Shown: positions 31,183 to 42,580 of the stretch, one piece after another
Numbering within the stretch: position 1 is the stretch's first letter
Layout: every line of letters starts with the position of its first letter
Source of the DNA: Paracyclopina nana
Taxonomy: Eukaryota > Arthropoda > Copepoda > Cyclopoida > Cyclopettidae
NCBI GenBank assembly: GCA_019096065.1
Contig: JAGUCH010000004.1
Location: 992,001 to 1,056,000 of the forward strand
Direction of reading: 5' to 3'
DNA length: 64,000 nucleotides
Position numbers and translations under genes: made by a program
The notes under the pieces: model-generated
Database searches by the model: none
The model's input: the letters and a program-made list of their open reading frames with translations, nothing else
What the model was told of the DNA's origin: nothing

Positions 31183-34100
31183 TTAAACAATAAAAGACTC
31201 GTTTGGAATTGCAAATATCACATTTCCGCAAGTGCCAGCCTTGCACATGATTTCTTCAAATTGAATGACTATCTTTGATGGCGCATCATCATTTTTGGCA
31301 ATTTGTCTTATAAAGACGTCATTTAAATCTAAATCACCGATTTCAGGGTAGAAGTGGCGTTGCGTTGAGATTTCTTCAGCAAGGAATCCTTCTGGATGGT
31401 CATCTGTCAGCTTGTAGTATTTGCCATGATAAGTCGCAACCAAGTTGTTACAGGCTCTTTTTGGACCCTCACGAATGGACAACTTCACTTTGGGTTTGCA
31501 GTTGTGGCGCTTCATGTTATTTATAAATGACTTGGTCATGACTTGTTTCGCAAAAGAAAGAGTATTTGGAATGATGATCCTTTTAAGGTAGGAGAAGTAT
31601 CCTTCGAACTTGATTGCAGACATGGTACTTAGCAAACCTTTGCCACGCACTTGCAAAGTGTGGTTGAAAGCGTGAATATTAAATACGCAATTTTCTTCAC
31701 CAAAAGCCTTTTCAAATTCTTCATAGAAGCGTTTGTGCCACAAAAGGGCTTTTTGTTCATTCATTTTGCGCGATATGATGCTATCAGGCATCAAGGCCAT
31801 ACGCACAATGACGACAAAGTAAATCCAAGTTCGACGAACAGAGCGGTAGACGTCACTTTGCAAAGCTTCATAAAAAGCTTGAAAGCCGCACACAATAATG
31901 GCCATAAATTCAACGGCTTTGTAATGAATGAAGCATGAATTCATTTCTCTTGGACGCCGAGGGAATTCATTTGGAATATCAGTTGCCATCCAAATTGTGT
32001 CGAATGCTTTTGAGACGACATTGCCTGCGTCACTTAGCCACTTTTGATCTTTTTTCGGCTGGAGCACTAAGGTCATGATAAGGCGGCACACTCCCAAGTT
32101 AATGTTGTGCATGGGGTCAACAGGTGAGTCATCGATGATGGAAAAGTATTCCAATCTGAGCAGAGGGCTGTATCCCTGAATGCCGTATCGTTTTGATTTC
32201 TGGATAGTGCCGGGTCGATCTCTAATAGCTTCGGCTATTTCAATCCATTCAGCCATTGTGCGTGGCTTATACTTGACTGTATAAGAGGGATACGTCATCT
32301 TTCGGAATTTCTTGTTGAACTTTCCAACAGCCAAACACCTCTCACAAGAGAAGTAGCCATTATGGCCAACGAACTCTTTAAATGCAGATCGCATTGGAGT
32401 GTCCCCCAAATACTTTCTCACTGTGAAATCGTTAAGAATGGCTTCATCAATTATTTTGCTAATCAAATTCAGCATCTTTGTCTCATGTCCCTTTCTCTTA
32501 ACTTGTATGGCCAATGGCCACACGTCTTGGCAGTCGTTGAACCTTACACATGTGACGTTCATTGATGCATCGCCACTTTTAGTTAAAGGCACGCCATCAC
32601 TGAAAAGGTCCACTTCTTTCTTCCTGCCTTCCTCACTTTCGAGTGTTACGTCATGAATCTTTAGAAAGAACTTGTAAAGTTCAAACAGTGAGACATATGC
32701 CCACTCACACATCATCTTGAATCTTGGCCTGGGGAACTCCTTACGTGGGTATTTGTCCCCTGCATGTGCGTAAGTTTCTTTGTCAACTGTATCAAAGAAC
32801 TCATAGATCATCTTGATCTTTGGTATTTCCTTTTCGAAGTGCTTTCTAAGAGTTGGATAGGTGTACCAATCTCTGACGTCAGACATTAAAGCACTGACAT
32901 AGTTCCAGATGACATTAGCCTGAATTTCTTTTAAGGCCAATTCACTGCACATTGCCATGTAGTTTTGGTAATAAGCCTCATCTTGTTGCTGTTCTGTTGG
33001 CAAATTGTCGAATTCGGCAAAGAGCTCTTCAAACTTTTGCCTACTCATTTCACGCAATTTGTGAACTTTAGCATGACCATCGTCTGGGTCTACGTAGTCA
33101 GGTGCATTCATGTGCTCATCGACCTCTTGTAGGTATGCGTTGTAGTCGATATTCTGTGTTCCTTCTGTTGACCGCTCCGCTGGAGTGCGTTCACCTGTCC
33201 TGGCAAGCAGTGATTCACTTACCTGAAAATCAAGAAGAGTAAAGTCATTATAAAGAAAAAATTGAATGGAAGTTTGTCATTTTACATTGTCATGGGAACT
33301 CATTTCATTTTCAGAGCCAGTGAAATCTACATCTGCCAAATCATCATCGCTCCCGCTTTCTGTGTTATCTACAAAATCAGCTCCTTCAAGTACTAGTGGA
33401 GCAATGTTGTCGTTATCAACGTTTTCTTCATTTTCGGTGTCAGAAATTGTGTCACTGGCCTCCTCATCGTAGGAATCATTCACAAAAGTCTTTTCGCCAT
33501 TTTCGAATAAGGCACTGTTAGCTTTGTTATCAATGTCATTTTCATCATCCAATCCCACTATTTCAGGCAATTCTGGACTATCAACAGTGGGATCAATGAC
33601 CTCTCGTCCAATTGGAGTTATCCTGTTTGATGAGATTTTTTCACCCGGATACAACTCTTGCGTGCCGAATTCAAGATTGTTGGTAAAGTCGTCATTCAAT
33701 TCCCCTGAGGATTCGGACTCGTCGGCGTCACTTTGAGCATTGTCGCGCACACTGGAAAAAGAATTTAATAAACGATTCGTAAGTGTTAATTTAAATTGAC
33801 GACTCACATATCAATCAATGATCCACTTAGACAGTGATCACTACTGTCTCCTTTGGCGTAAGCATCAACACGTTCTTGCTCTCTTTGGCGTCGAATTTGC
33901 AGAAGAGCTTCATGTTTAGCCTTTATAACGGCCATGTCCACAAACAGACCAGGACGTGGGCTTGGATTTCCAGTTGACGTCGACGGAATACCCAGTAGGT
34001 TGTGCGCTGCCCTTTCATACTGACTCCTGTTAAAGAGTCCCATTAATTCAAATAAAAGCTATGATTTTTTTAAAAAATGCCTTACTCATCGTCGACGCTT

Positions 34101-34252
34101 AAATTTTGAGTTCGAAGAATTTCTTCAGCACGAATCCGATCTAGTTCTTGTTCGGCTTGCTTGGCGAGAAGTTTCTCTTTCTCACGTTGCAAGCGCTTCC
34201 TCTCTGTTGGTCCGAATCGCTTTTTAGGCCTTTTTTCAATTTTGCGAGGCAT
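31183..34252 (-). CDS. CACTA-element transposase-like protein
   Basis: Exons 34252-34086, 34026-33808, 33751-33286 and 33222-31183 join in phase to 963 aa. The N-terminus is very basic and coiled-coil-like (KKRFGPTERKRLQREKEK), followed by an acidic Asp/Glu/Ser/Asn-rich region (exon 3). The last exon carries the conserved body: GHNGYFSCERCLAVGKF (a Cys-x2-Cys motif), PVDPMHNINLGVCRLIM, FNIHAFNHTLQVRGKG and AIKFEGYFSYLKRII. These motifs recur in large animal transposase-like proteins. I did not locate the DDE residues with certainty. The assignment as transposase rests on the motifs plus the position inside a CACTA-ended element. Confidence 0.75.
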
Positions 34253-34661
34253 TTTTCAATTTCATAGCGACAGCTGACTAGCGGAAAAATGCGATGACGT
34301 AGTTGTTGTCGTTGGCGTCGCTACTCAAACAGCGTTGTTCACGCAACCTATGTTGGTAATTAAAAATGCATTTTAATTAGTTTTCAGCAATCAATTGTGA
34401 CATTAAATGATGATATCTAATTAGTAATCCCATTTCAATTGATGCTAATGATGAATTGATTTGTTTTATTCGGTTAATAACGACTTTTTCGTGAAATAAG
34501 TTTTTTTTGTCTTAAAACAACTTACGTAAGTTGACGCAAGAATATTCTCGAATATTTCAGCTGTCGCAAAATTCAAAATAATTCGTGAATTCACCTGAGG
34601 CGAAAATAACGGTCGTCGCCATTGCGATTAAAGTTTAAATTTCGACGCTAAAAGGTTCAAA
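34253..34661. promoter_or_regulatory. Central bidirectional promoter of the CACTA element
   Basis: 409 bp between the two divergent start codons. It contains copies of the subterminal motif, including aataagtttt and the palindrome caacttacgtaagttg near 34520, so the transposon's DNA-binding protein could autoregulate both genes. That is inference. Confidence 0.5.
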
Positions 34662-37600
34662 ATGAGTTCCCAAGCCCCAAAGGACGAAGCCGGGACAGAA
34701 TATGATCGCCTTGTGATTCTGTACCTCAACGAGAACCCACCGGCCACCCATATCGGCTTAAATGACGAACTTCCCGACGGTCGGACTGTGGCCGAGGCCA
34801 TTACTTTTGATGCCACCATGCCCTTGAGCAATGCCCAGCGATTGCGGACCTTTCGCTACAAAGAGAAGGGCGAAGATGGATTTAGAGAGTTTTCTGTCCT
34901 CGCTTGTCTTGAAAAAGGTATTAATAAGATTTTCGACGTTGCGAATGAAGTGCTAATTTCTTCATTACATAGGACTCGAGCTCCACAGGATTCGCGACAT
35001 AACAAGTCGCATTAATAAGCACTTCAGCGGTGTAATCGAGGCAAATAAAAGGTTGGCGATGAAATCGTTCGTGGTGAACAATTTCCCTGAAAAGGCCACG
35101 GTAAAGTACAACTACCCACAGTTTTTGCCTAGCGGAAAGGTCATCTACAGCCTATGGAAGGAAACTTCAACTCGCTCAAAGTCTAGGAAGAAGGCTCCTA
35201 AGACTGACGATCAAGCTGACTCGGATGATGATTTTAAGTCGCCGACCAAAAAGGCCCGAAAGGATACAGTGGAGGGGAAAACGCCGGGAAAAGGGAAAGG
35301 AGCCAAGACGGGCAAAACTCCAGTAAAGGCTACTAACCCTTTCTTCAAGAGTCCCCCAAAGAAGACACGAGGAAGAGCATCTAAAGGTGCTGATAAGAGC
35401 TTAGAAGCTCCGCCATCAAAGAAAGGCAAAGGCCGCGGCAAAAAGTCAAAGCCAACCGAGACGCCAACGTCAGCCTCAACAAATGAGCAGACAGAGGATG
35501 ATCAAGAAATCGTCCAATTGTCATCTTCGTCTGATGATGCCATTAATAAGGCAAGCGACGCTAGCCAAGAGTCGGCATCTGCCAAAGACAAAGGTGCCGC
35601 CGATGATGCTAAAACATCTGATGCTACCGCAGACGCGGGCGAGATTGACAAGGAGGTAATAAATTAATTAACACCTCTACTATAAACCATAATAATCAAT
35701 TCTTATGTTTTCAGACGGCGACGGCGATTGAAGAGGAGGTGCTATCCTTGACTCTGCCAGTGATGCAAGATGTGGTCGCTGAAAAAGGAAAACCTTTTGA
35801 TGAGATGGACGACACCAAAAAAGAGGAAGTCTTGGATCAGGTTCGGAGCAAGATTAAGGACTTGGAGATGACACTATTCTTGAAGAAAGTCATCGGTGAA
35901 ATCTACAACGACCTTATTAAGCCGAAAATTGACTCGATTGACGCTAAAATTGAGGCACTGTCCCAAATGTTCGTGAAGGAGATTACCGAGCTTAAGCAGA
36001 AGCCACTTGGCCGAGACGTAAGAGTTTTATTCCCTATTTAACATTTGAACTTCTAATTGCAAAAGTAACAAATCACTTTCTCAGCGTACGATGGCAATTT
36101 GCACTGAGATAAAGGCTCTCCTGTCAAACCTTTCCATTGAAACGGGAAAAGTTAAAAAGCAAATTGACTTAAACATTGCAACTAATGCCGACGCTAGAGC
36201 AAGAGGTTTGTCAATTATTTGCCGTGCAGTCCCCTGGGATTTGATGGGACAGGCATGTGACGTCTTTTTTGCCAACCATCTCGTTCAAGACCTACTTGTG
36301 GGATACCTAATGCCTTGCTTTAATGGCGTCGAAAACGAGATTGATTATTACATTGCTAAGGCCGTTTGCCAAAAATTTTTCACAGTCAATGGACTCGCCC
36401 ACTTGGTGCACAAGCACCCAAAAAGGTACAACTATTTGATATGACGGCATCCATTGAAGCAAAGAACTTATAATTATCTTTTTAAGCTGGAAGAAGGCCT
36501 ACTTCTTTAAGAGGCCTGTGCCAAAATCTCTGCTCAAGTTCATTGAGACCAGATTAGTCTCACGCCTACGAGAAACTTTTGGAATAGCTGAAGGAGCGGC
36601 GTTTGAAAACATGGAAATTATTAAAGACAGAATGTCTGTCAGGATGTCTAACGCCAGAACAACCTTAGCTAGGGCTGCCTTCAAAAAGTCAAGGCGAGTT
36701 GAAGATGGCGTAGCTGCTTTTTATGACAACGACATGGAGCAATATGGCGTTGTTCAGGTAAAGAATTAACTTAAGCTACAATAGAGTAGACACACATGTG
36801 AAGTCCTTTTTAATGCAGCATCTTTTGGATGAGCGTGTGCAGCCAATGGTCCTTGATGAATACATTGCCAAAGTCATGAACTGCCGTGGTGAATACCGTG
36901 ATGCCTTGGAAGACGAGGCAGAGGGCCGCTTCAATAAGGAAGCCGATGTTGTGGAGCGAGACCATCTTTTCGATGAGTTCAGGAACGAGTCACGCAAAGC
37001 TTGGACTGTCAACGAAGTTATTAAGTTGATAATAGCGGCGGCTCATACTTTAAAGAAAAATATTTATGAGCTCACTTACGATGAGCTCAAATTCATGCCA
37101 AATGTGAGTGAACTTTAAAAGTAATTTTTTAAAAATGACATAACGTGTTATATTTTCAGTTACCTGAAGTGCATGCTCAGGTATGTGATGAAAACATTGA
37201 CAATATTGAAGATCTCATCCAGGAGTTCCCTATGGCGCCATTCCCAAATGTACCGGCAGGTACCCAAGGGAAATCTCCGCGTCGTCCATTTGTGCCGAGT
37301 CCTAGGAAATTCCCAGAGGAATACGCCAATCCTGCTAGAAAGGTAATTATAAAGTCTTTTATGTCGCCGCAGTGACAATTAAAAATTCTTTCATTAACAT
37401 GGTCTTGTTACACTAGCAAATTCTTCAAAGCGAATCCTCTGATAACGACGACGGCCATAGGGACCTTATGGAAGAAGATACCAGTGAAGAACAATCTGAA
37501 GAAATTCTGAGTGATGACCTTAACAAAGGCTTAGTAAAGACGCCTGATGAGGATACTTCTTCAAATGTATCAGCCACTCCAGCCTCAACTACCGAAATCA

Positions 37601-37999
37601 CTTTTGGCCCAACGGTGGAGACCACTCAAAATGTCAATACCACTTTCTTACCTCCGCCAGTGAGTCCCAACCTATTTTTAAGTTTACCTTGCCTTTGAAA
37701 TAGCCTTCATAATTTTTTAGGCACCCAAATCTCGAGATCTAGTCACTGAGAAGGATGTGGCAACATTCATGGAGACTCCAGGTCCGTCGGCAGGAATTCT
37801 CTCCCAATTGCTAACTCCGGCAGCAATCGCTGAACAACGTTTCCAAGAGGAACATAAGAAGAAGATGGCAAAGGAAGCTGAACAGCTAAGGGAGTTCGCC
37901 AGACTCAAGAGGGAAGTCGAAATGCGGAAAGAGGCCTTACGAAAGGCTGAAGAAGAATTCCTCAAGCAAGCTCAGTCTGAGGCAGCCGAAAAGGACTAA
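34662..37999 (+). CDS. Second CACTA-element protein, function unknown
   Basis: Nine exons: 34662-34917, 34973-35655, 35715-36017, 36085-36425, 36487-36757, 36819-37103, 37160-37342, 37417-37659, 37721-37999. All joins are in phase and give 947 aa. Residues 1-130 form a compact N-terminal domain (VILYLNENPPATHIGLND region and a YSLWKE motif). Then comes a long Lys/Gly/Pro-rich basic stretch with repeated SPxKK-type motifs, then an acidic part. The middle (RAVPWDLMGQACDVFFANHL; VENEIDYYIAKAVCQKFFTV) is the most domain-like part. The C-terminus is a charged coiled coil (KREVEMRKEALRKAEEEF). I do not recognise the family. By position it may be the DNA-binding partner of the transposase, as TnpA is in plant CACTA elements; this is inference. 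Confidence 0.7.
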
Positions 38000-38134
38000 T
38001 TACTTTAATATGATATTGATACATTAAAAAAAACATTTCACATTACATTACCAACATAACAATTCAATACAATATGTTTCTTAATACCTAAAAACCAATA
38101 ATAAACGGCCAAAAATGAAAAATGACTATTTTTT

Positions 38135-38405
38135 TAAAAAACTTATCGACAGCTTATAAGAAAGCCTTAATAAGATGTTCACAGCCAAAATTTGAAATTG
38201 CCAAAAATGTCAAAAAACTTACATAAGTTCTTATTAAGACTTTTGTAAGATTTTAAAATTCCAGATTTTAAGGAGCGGAAAAAATAAGGGTCAACTTATT
38301 TCAAGATTTATTGTCAACTTATTTGTCACTTATCACTACATATGTAGGTGGTAATAAGATTTGATTTTTCATTGATTTCAACAACTTATTCTCGGCTTCA
38401 GGCAA
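38135..38405. repeat. Right subterminal ACTTAT-motif array
   Basis: Mirror-image cluster of acttat, ataagt, cttattaagac and caacttattt motifs just inside the right terminal repeat of the CACTA element. Confidence 0.75.
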
Positions 38406-38424
38406 GTTGAAAAACTTAGTGGGG

Positions 38425-38986
38425 CTAAGCTTGTAAAAATTATACCTTCCCCCCAAAAATCAAGAAAATGAGGCATTTTGCTTATTCAGTGCTACAAGAT
38501 CCCTTGATGTGAGCGTGCAGTGAATTTTGGATCTTTTGCATCGTCTAACAAGAAAAGGATAAAAAAAGGACCGATCTTAGGGCAATTTTTGTGCATTAGC
38601 AATTTTTTTAGTTTCGTGTTGGCTACAAGTTTTCTAAACTGTTAGAAATCATTAAGATCAATGGAGCAAGTTTTTTGGCACTCCAATTGATAAGTCTGCA
38701 GATTATTTTGATTCTTCTTTTTAAATTCAGCCTCAAAAAAGTAGTACGGTTGTGTAAACCGTGAACCCTGAAATCCCAAGTATTTCTCCAGTAATGTCAC
38801 TTGATGGCGTATCATTGTTATGATACTTTTGTCTATAATGATAAAGTTGAATGGTTTTAACCATTTTAAAAAATCTCCATTCCCAGGCATTTTTTGAAAC
38901 TTGCTTATTAAAATCCAAAAAATTCAATCTCACCATGTTATTAAAATTAAAGACTCGCACTCGAGCTGCTATTTGCTGAGTCTGGC
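38425..38986. other. Spacer between two transposons
   Basis: 562 bp, AT-rich. Only short open frames without recognisable similarity. The last 8 bases (AGTCTGGC) are the left copy of the hAT target duplication. Confidence 0.5.
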
Positions 38987-39245
38987 CAGGGTGACCAGAA
39001 AATTTGATCGGGTTGTAGCCAGATTTTTCGGAAAAATAGCCACGTTTGGCTATCTAAGAAAAATGACTCAAAATAGCCACAAATAGTCGAAAAATAGCCA
39101 CATTTTTAGGAATTTACAATATGACTATTATTTATTATGAAAATTTGAAACAATTTTTGGGATTGCTGTGATGAAAGCAAGGATTAAATAGTGATTTTCT
39201 TCTAATTTTGGTGACAAAAGATTTTTTAAATAGTCAGCCGTTTTT

Positions 39246-39272
39246 GGAGGGCGGGCCGAAGGCCCGCCCTCC
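39246..39272. repeat. Perfect GC-rich hairpin, 12-bp arms
   Basis: GGAGGGCGGGCC, loop GAA, GGCCCGCCCTCC. Diverged relatives occur near 39679, 40492 and 43378. It is strikingly GC-rich in an AT-rich element. Confidence 0.9.
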
Positions 39273-39403
39273 ACATTTCACTGTGACCTATGTCGCTCCC
39301 CAGTTTCCAGACAGGAAACTGCACCAGGAAATTGCACCAGGAAACTGCACCAGGATATCGACCAGGATGTAAATTGTTATCCAGAAAAAGACAGAAAAAT
39401 GTT

Positions 39404-39471
39404 TGCCTGTACCGGGATTTGAACCTGGGTCAGACTGCATTGCAATCTGACACTCTGTCAATGAGCCACCA
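39404..39471 (-). tRNA. tRNA-like (Cys-type) pseudogene or SINE head
   Basis: On the minus strand: A-box-like GGTGGCTCATTGACAGAGTG, an anticodon loop with GCA but four extra bases, and B-box GGTTCAAATCC. The acceptor arms pair only partly and the anticodon loop is too long, so it is not a functional tRNA. A second, more decayed copy lies at 40184-40253. Confidence 0.5.
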
Positions 39472-39562
39472 AAGCAACACATAAAATTTTAAACTCAGAT
39501 CAAACAAAAAGTTGAGAAAATGTTTCAGATTGGCTTTACCTCCAGCAAATTATGTATGCCGT

Positions 39563-39605
39563 CCACATTCAGCCCAGTGGCCGTAGGCCTCTGGGCTGAA
39601 TGTGG
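39563..39605. repeat. Perfect 15-bp-arm hairpin
   Basis: CCACATTCAGCCCAG, 13-nt loop, CTGGGCTGAATGTGG. A related, imperfect copy lies at about 40320-40366. Both sit downstream of a tRNA-like sequence. Confidence 0.9.
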
Positions 39606-40183
39606 CAGTTACTGTTTTTCCAAAGATGGGAAATTACCCTTCATCCCATTAAACACAAGCATCCTATTCTAATTTTTCTGGAGGGCGGACGGAAGCCCTC
39701 CACATTTCACTGCTACCTATGTGGCTCCCCTGTTTTGGCACATGAAACTGAAAAATGTAATTATGATCTTAAGTTAGATGCTGTTGTTTTATCCCTGATT
39801 AAATAGCTTTTTAACTGTAAGCCAAAGTAGGCCACATTTAGCTTTTTTCTGCCTGAAGCATTATTGGAAGTGGGCTGAAGGCTTGTACACCCTCAATTTT
39901 TTTACATGAATTGTGGGGAAGGCCAAAGGCAGTTGGCAGTTTTTTAGCAGATCAGGCAAGTGATTAGACCAAGATCTGTGGTACCTGATTCCTAGGAGCC
40001 TCAATATTATTTAAAGTAGCAAGCTTATCATGTACTGATTAATGTCAAATGACCTTTTCACACAAAAAAGTATTCTACTTGTAGTTTTTGCTGTGACCTA
40101 TGTCATTCCAATTTTTGAAACTGGAAACTGCGCAAGAAAATCGACCAGGAAGTAAATTGTAATCTAGAAAAAATGTTTGCCTC

Positions 40184-40253
40184 TTATCCGATTTGAACCA
40201 GGGTTAGACTGTATTGCAATCTAACACTCTTTCACCACACAATAAATTCAAAT
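40184..40253 (-). tRNA. Second, decayed tRNA-like copy
   Basis: Same layout as 39404-39471 with substitutions in the B-box (GGTTCAAATCG) and A-box. Surrounded by the same flanking sequence (ccaggaagtaaattgtaatc), so the whole block was duplicated. Confidence 0.4.
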
Positions 40254-40639
40254 TTGAGCAATTTAATTCAAAGAAAATGTTGAGCAACAAATTTGGGACC
40301 AAGCAAATTATGTGTTTTGGCTGCATTCAGCCTAGTGGCCAGAGGCCTCTTGGCTGAATGTGGCAGTGTTTCTTTTTCAAAAGAGGGGATTTGAACCTTA
40401 TCCCACAAAACTCAAACTGCAACTCTATCAACAAAGTGATTTAAGCATAATATTGGGAGTAGGCAAAAGGCCTGCCCCCTCTCAATTTTATGGAGGGTGG
40501 GCGGAAGGCCTGCCCTCCACATTTATCTATGTCCTATTTTGCTCCTCTGTTTGAAACAGGAAACTGTACAAAAAATTGACCAAGCAAATTGAGATTGAGC
40601 CTTTATGGATCTGTCTTTTTGCTACTAGTTTGACTGGGA

Positions 40640-41330
40640 AAAGGACAAACTACAGGCTCACAGGAACATGACCAACTCATGAAGAACCCAGATAATGACC
40701 AACAAAACATATCAGGAACATGACCTACCAGTATGACTGACCCAGACCATAGAATGACAGTGACCAACTACTATTCTAAAACATACTAAGTTGGGCTTAA
40801 ATTGGCTGACTTAAGTTCACTCCAGCAAGAAGAACTGACTTGTGAATCCATTGGGTGACTTAACTAGCTAGGGCTGACTTGGTAAACCACAAACTACTTA
40901 GGACTGACTTGGGTAACCAAGACTTATTAAGCTTCTCTTTGTGCAGCCACTTAAGGAGTGACTTAAGTCACCATTTCTGACTTTGGAAACCATAGCTGAC
41001 TTGAGCAGCAATGGATTACTTGGATAACCATGACTGACTTATATTTACTAGGACATAGGTAGATTTTGGACACCCAGGTCCAAGAACTGACTAATCTATT
41101 AGTTGGTCTTGGTCTTTCAGTTGGTCATGGTCAGCATTTGTGATCAAAGACTAGTCGGTCTTTGTGGACAGTTGGTCCTAGTTCTAGCAAACAGTTGGCC
41201 CTGGTCTATGTTCGTCTCAGTTGATCCATGTGTAGGAAACAGGTCTTCTTAATATTAGCATATTTGCACCTGAGTGCAACTGTACATATTGTGACTCAGT
41301 TCAATTAAGTGAAGGTTGCTGAATGACAAA
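40640..41330 (+). repeat. Degenerate gactgactt / ttggt-type repeats
   Basis: Irregular tandem-like units with tgactta, gaccaac and then gttggtc forms. The motif changes orientation near 41100. No coding potential. Confidence 0.5.
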
Positions 41331-41599
41331 GCTCCTATGTTTTAGTTGAGTGTTACTGGTCAACTCAAGTCAATAGGGGAAAAAGTACCTGGGGCAAAAG
41401 GCAGTATATTTATTTTGTATGAATGAGCTGGTCAGGTTGTGCCATTCCAAATATCAGCTGCTGATAAAACTAGGACAGTTTTGGAATCCTTGAAGAAGAT
41501 CAATTGGGCAGTGGCCAGAACAGCCTCATTAACCATAGAAACTCAGCTTATCATGTGCTCACAATCCTCACTCACCACATCAATTTTAAGTTTCTCACT

Positions 41600-42580
41600 T
41601 GTGGACTCCTACCCTTGGATTGACAATGGATTGTCCATGGATAGACTAAGATGAAGCAGCCTTGCATCAACAAAACACATGGTTCTTGAATCAACTACTT
41701 CTATGGACAGTCCCTGGATCAACGAGATCCTCCTTGGATCAAATGTTAGAACATACACTCTTTGGATAGACCAGGACAGACTTGTATTGGGTTAGACAAG
41801 ATAGACGAACTATATTTGGTTCAACTCGACAAATCATCCTTGGATCAACTATGAGAATATACAGTCCTTGGATTAACAAATGGGTCATCATTGGATAGAC
41901 AAAAGACACACAGTGCAACTAATAGCCTTGGATCAACTGGGAAAATGTAATGTGCTTGCATCAACTGAAAATGCAGTACTTAAAAAAAACTTGGGCTTAC
42001 ACTCGTTCTTTATTGAAAACTTCGTAAGTTTCATTAAAACGTAGAAAACTATTTCACAGTCATCCGCAGTTCTCTCAAGGACTTAGTATTCTTGCAGCGA
42101 CACTGCGCACAGGATTTTTCTCCCATGATTGATTGAGCAACATGAAATTTCAAATTTTCCAAAAAGATTTGTTTGTTTTCTTTGGATATTGAAGAATCAA
42201 AAATAGAACCCAAGCTAAAATGAAGCATATCCAAAATATTAAACCAATTAATTTTCTAAGCTTTAATGAAGAAAATCTTGGCAATTAATTCTTAAGCTGT
42301 ATTTGATGTGATGCAAACTTTTAAACAATCTTGTCACTTTATTATCTTTTTCTTTTTTTAAAAGGCAGTGTAAAATTATGCCTTAGAAAAGTAGCTCTGC
42401 CTCAATGCCAGAAAATAATGCAAGACTGTTTGTTCTGCCAGTCAATCCAAGAACAGTATGTTTTGTCAATCCAGCGACAGTTTGCTGGTGCATTTTAACA
42501 AAGTACAGTACATTCTAGCTGTTAATCCAAGTATGATCCATTTCAGTCTATCCAAGGACAGTATGTTCTAGTCGATCCAA
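41600..42580. repeat. Degenerate ttggatcaac repeats, inverted at the right side
   Basis: About a dozen diverged cttggat(c/a)aac units between 41610 and 41970 on the plus strand, and the reverse-complement form (gt.aatccaag.acagt) from 42435 to 42575. This makes a large, loose inverted arrangement with an AT-rich centre. Confidence 0.5.

Larger units (their letters stand above)
30654..38424. mobile_element. CACTA-type (EnSpm-like) DNA transposon, two divergent genes
   Basis: 7,771 bp. The left end is CCCCACTAAGTGTTTGA; the right end, on the other strand, is CCCCACTAAGTTTTTCA. The CACTA core is the hallmark of the superfamily. CT flanks both ends and may be a 2-bp target duplication. Both subterminal regions (30685-30930 and 38135-38405) are packed with aacttat / acttatt / ataagt motifs in both orientations, as expected for transposase-binding arrays of CACTA elements. 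Inside, a transposase-like gene (-) and an unknown gene (+) run outward from a 409-bp central promoter. Both ORFs are uninterrupted and properly spliced, so the copy may be recent and possibly active. Confidence 0.85.
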
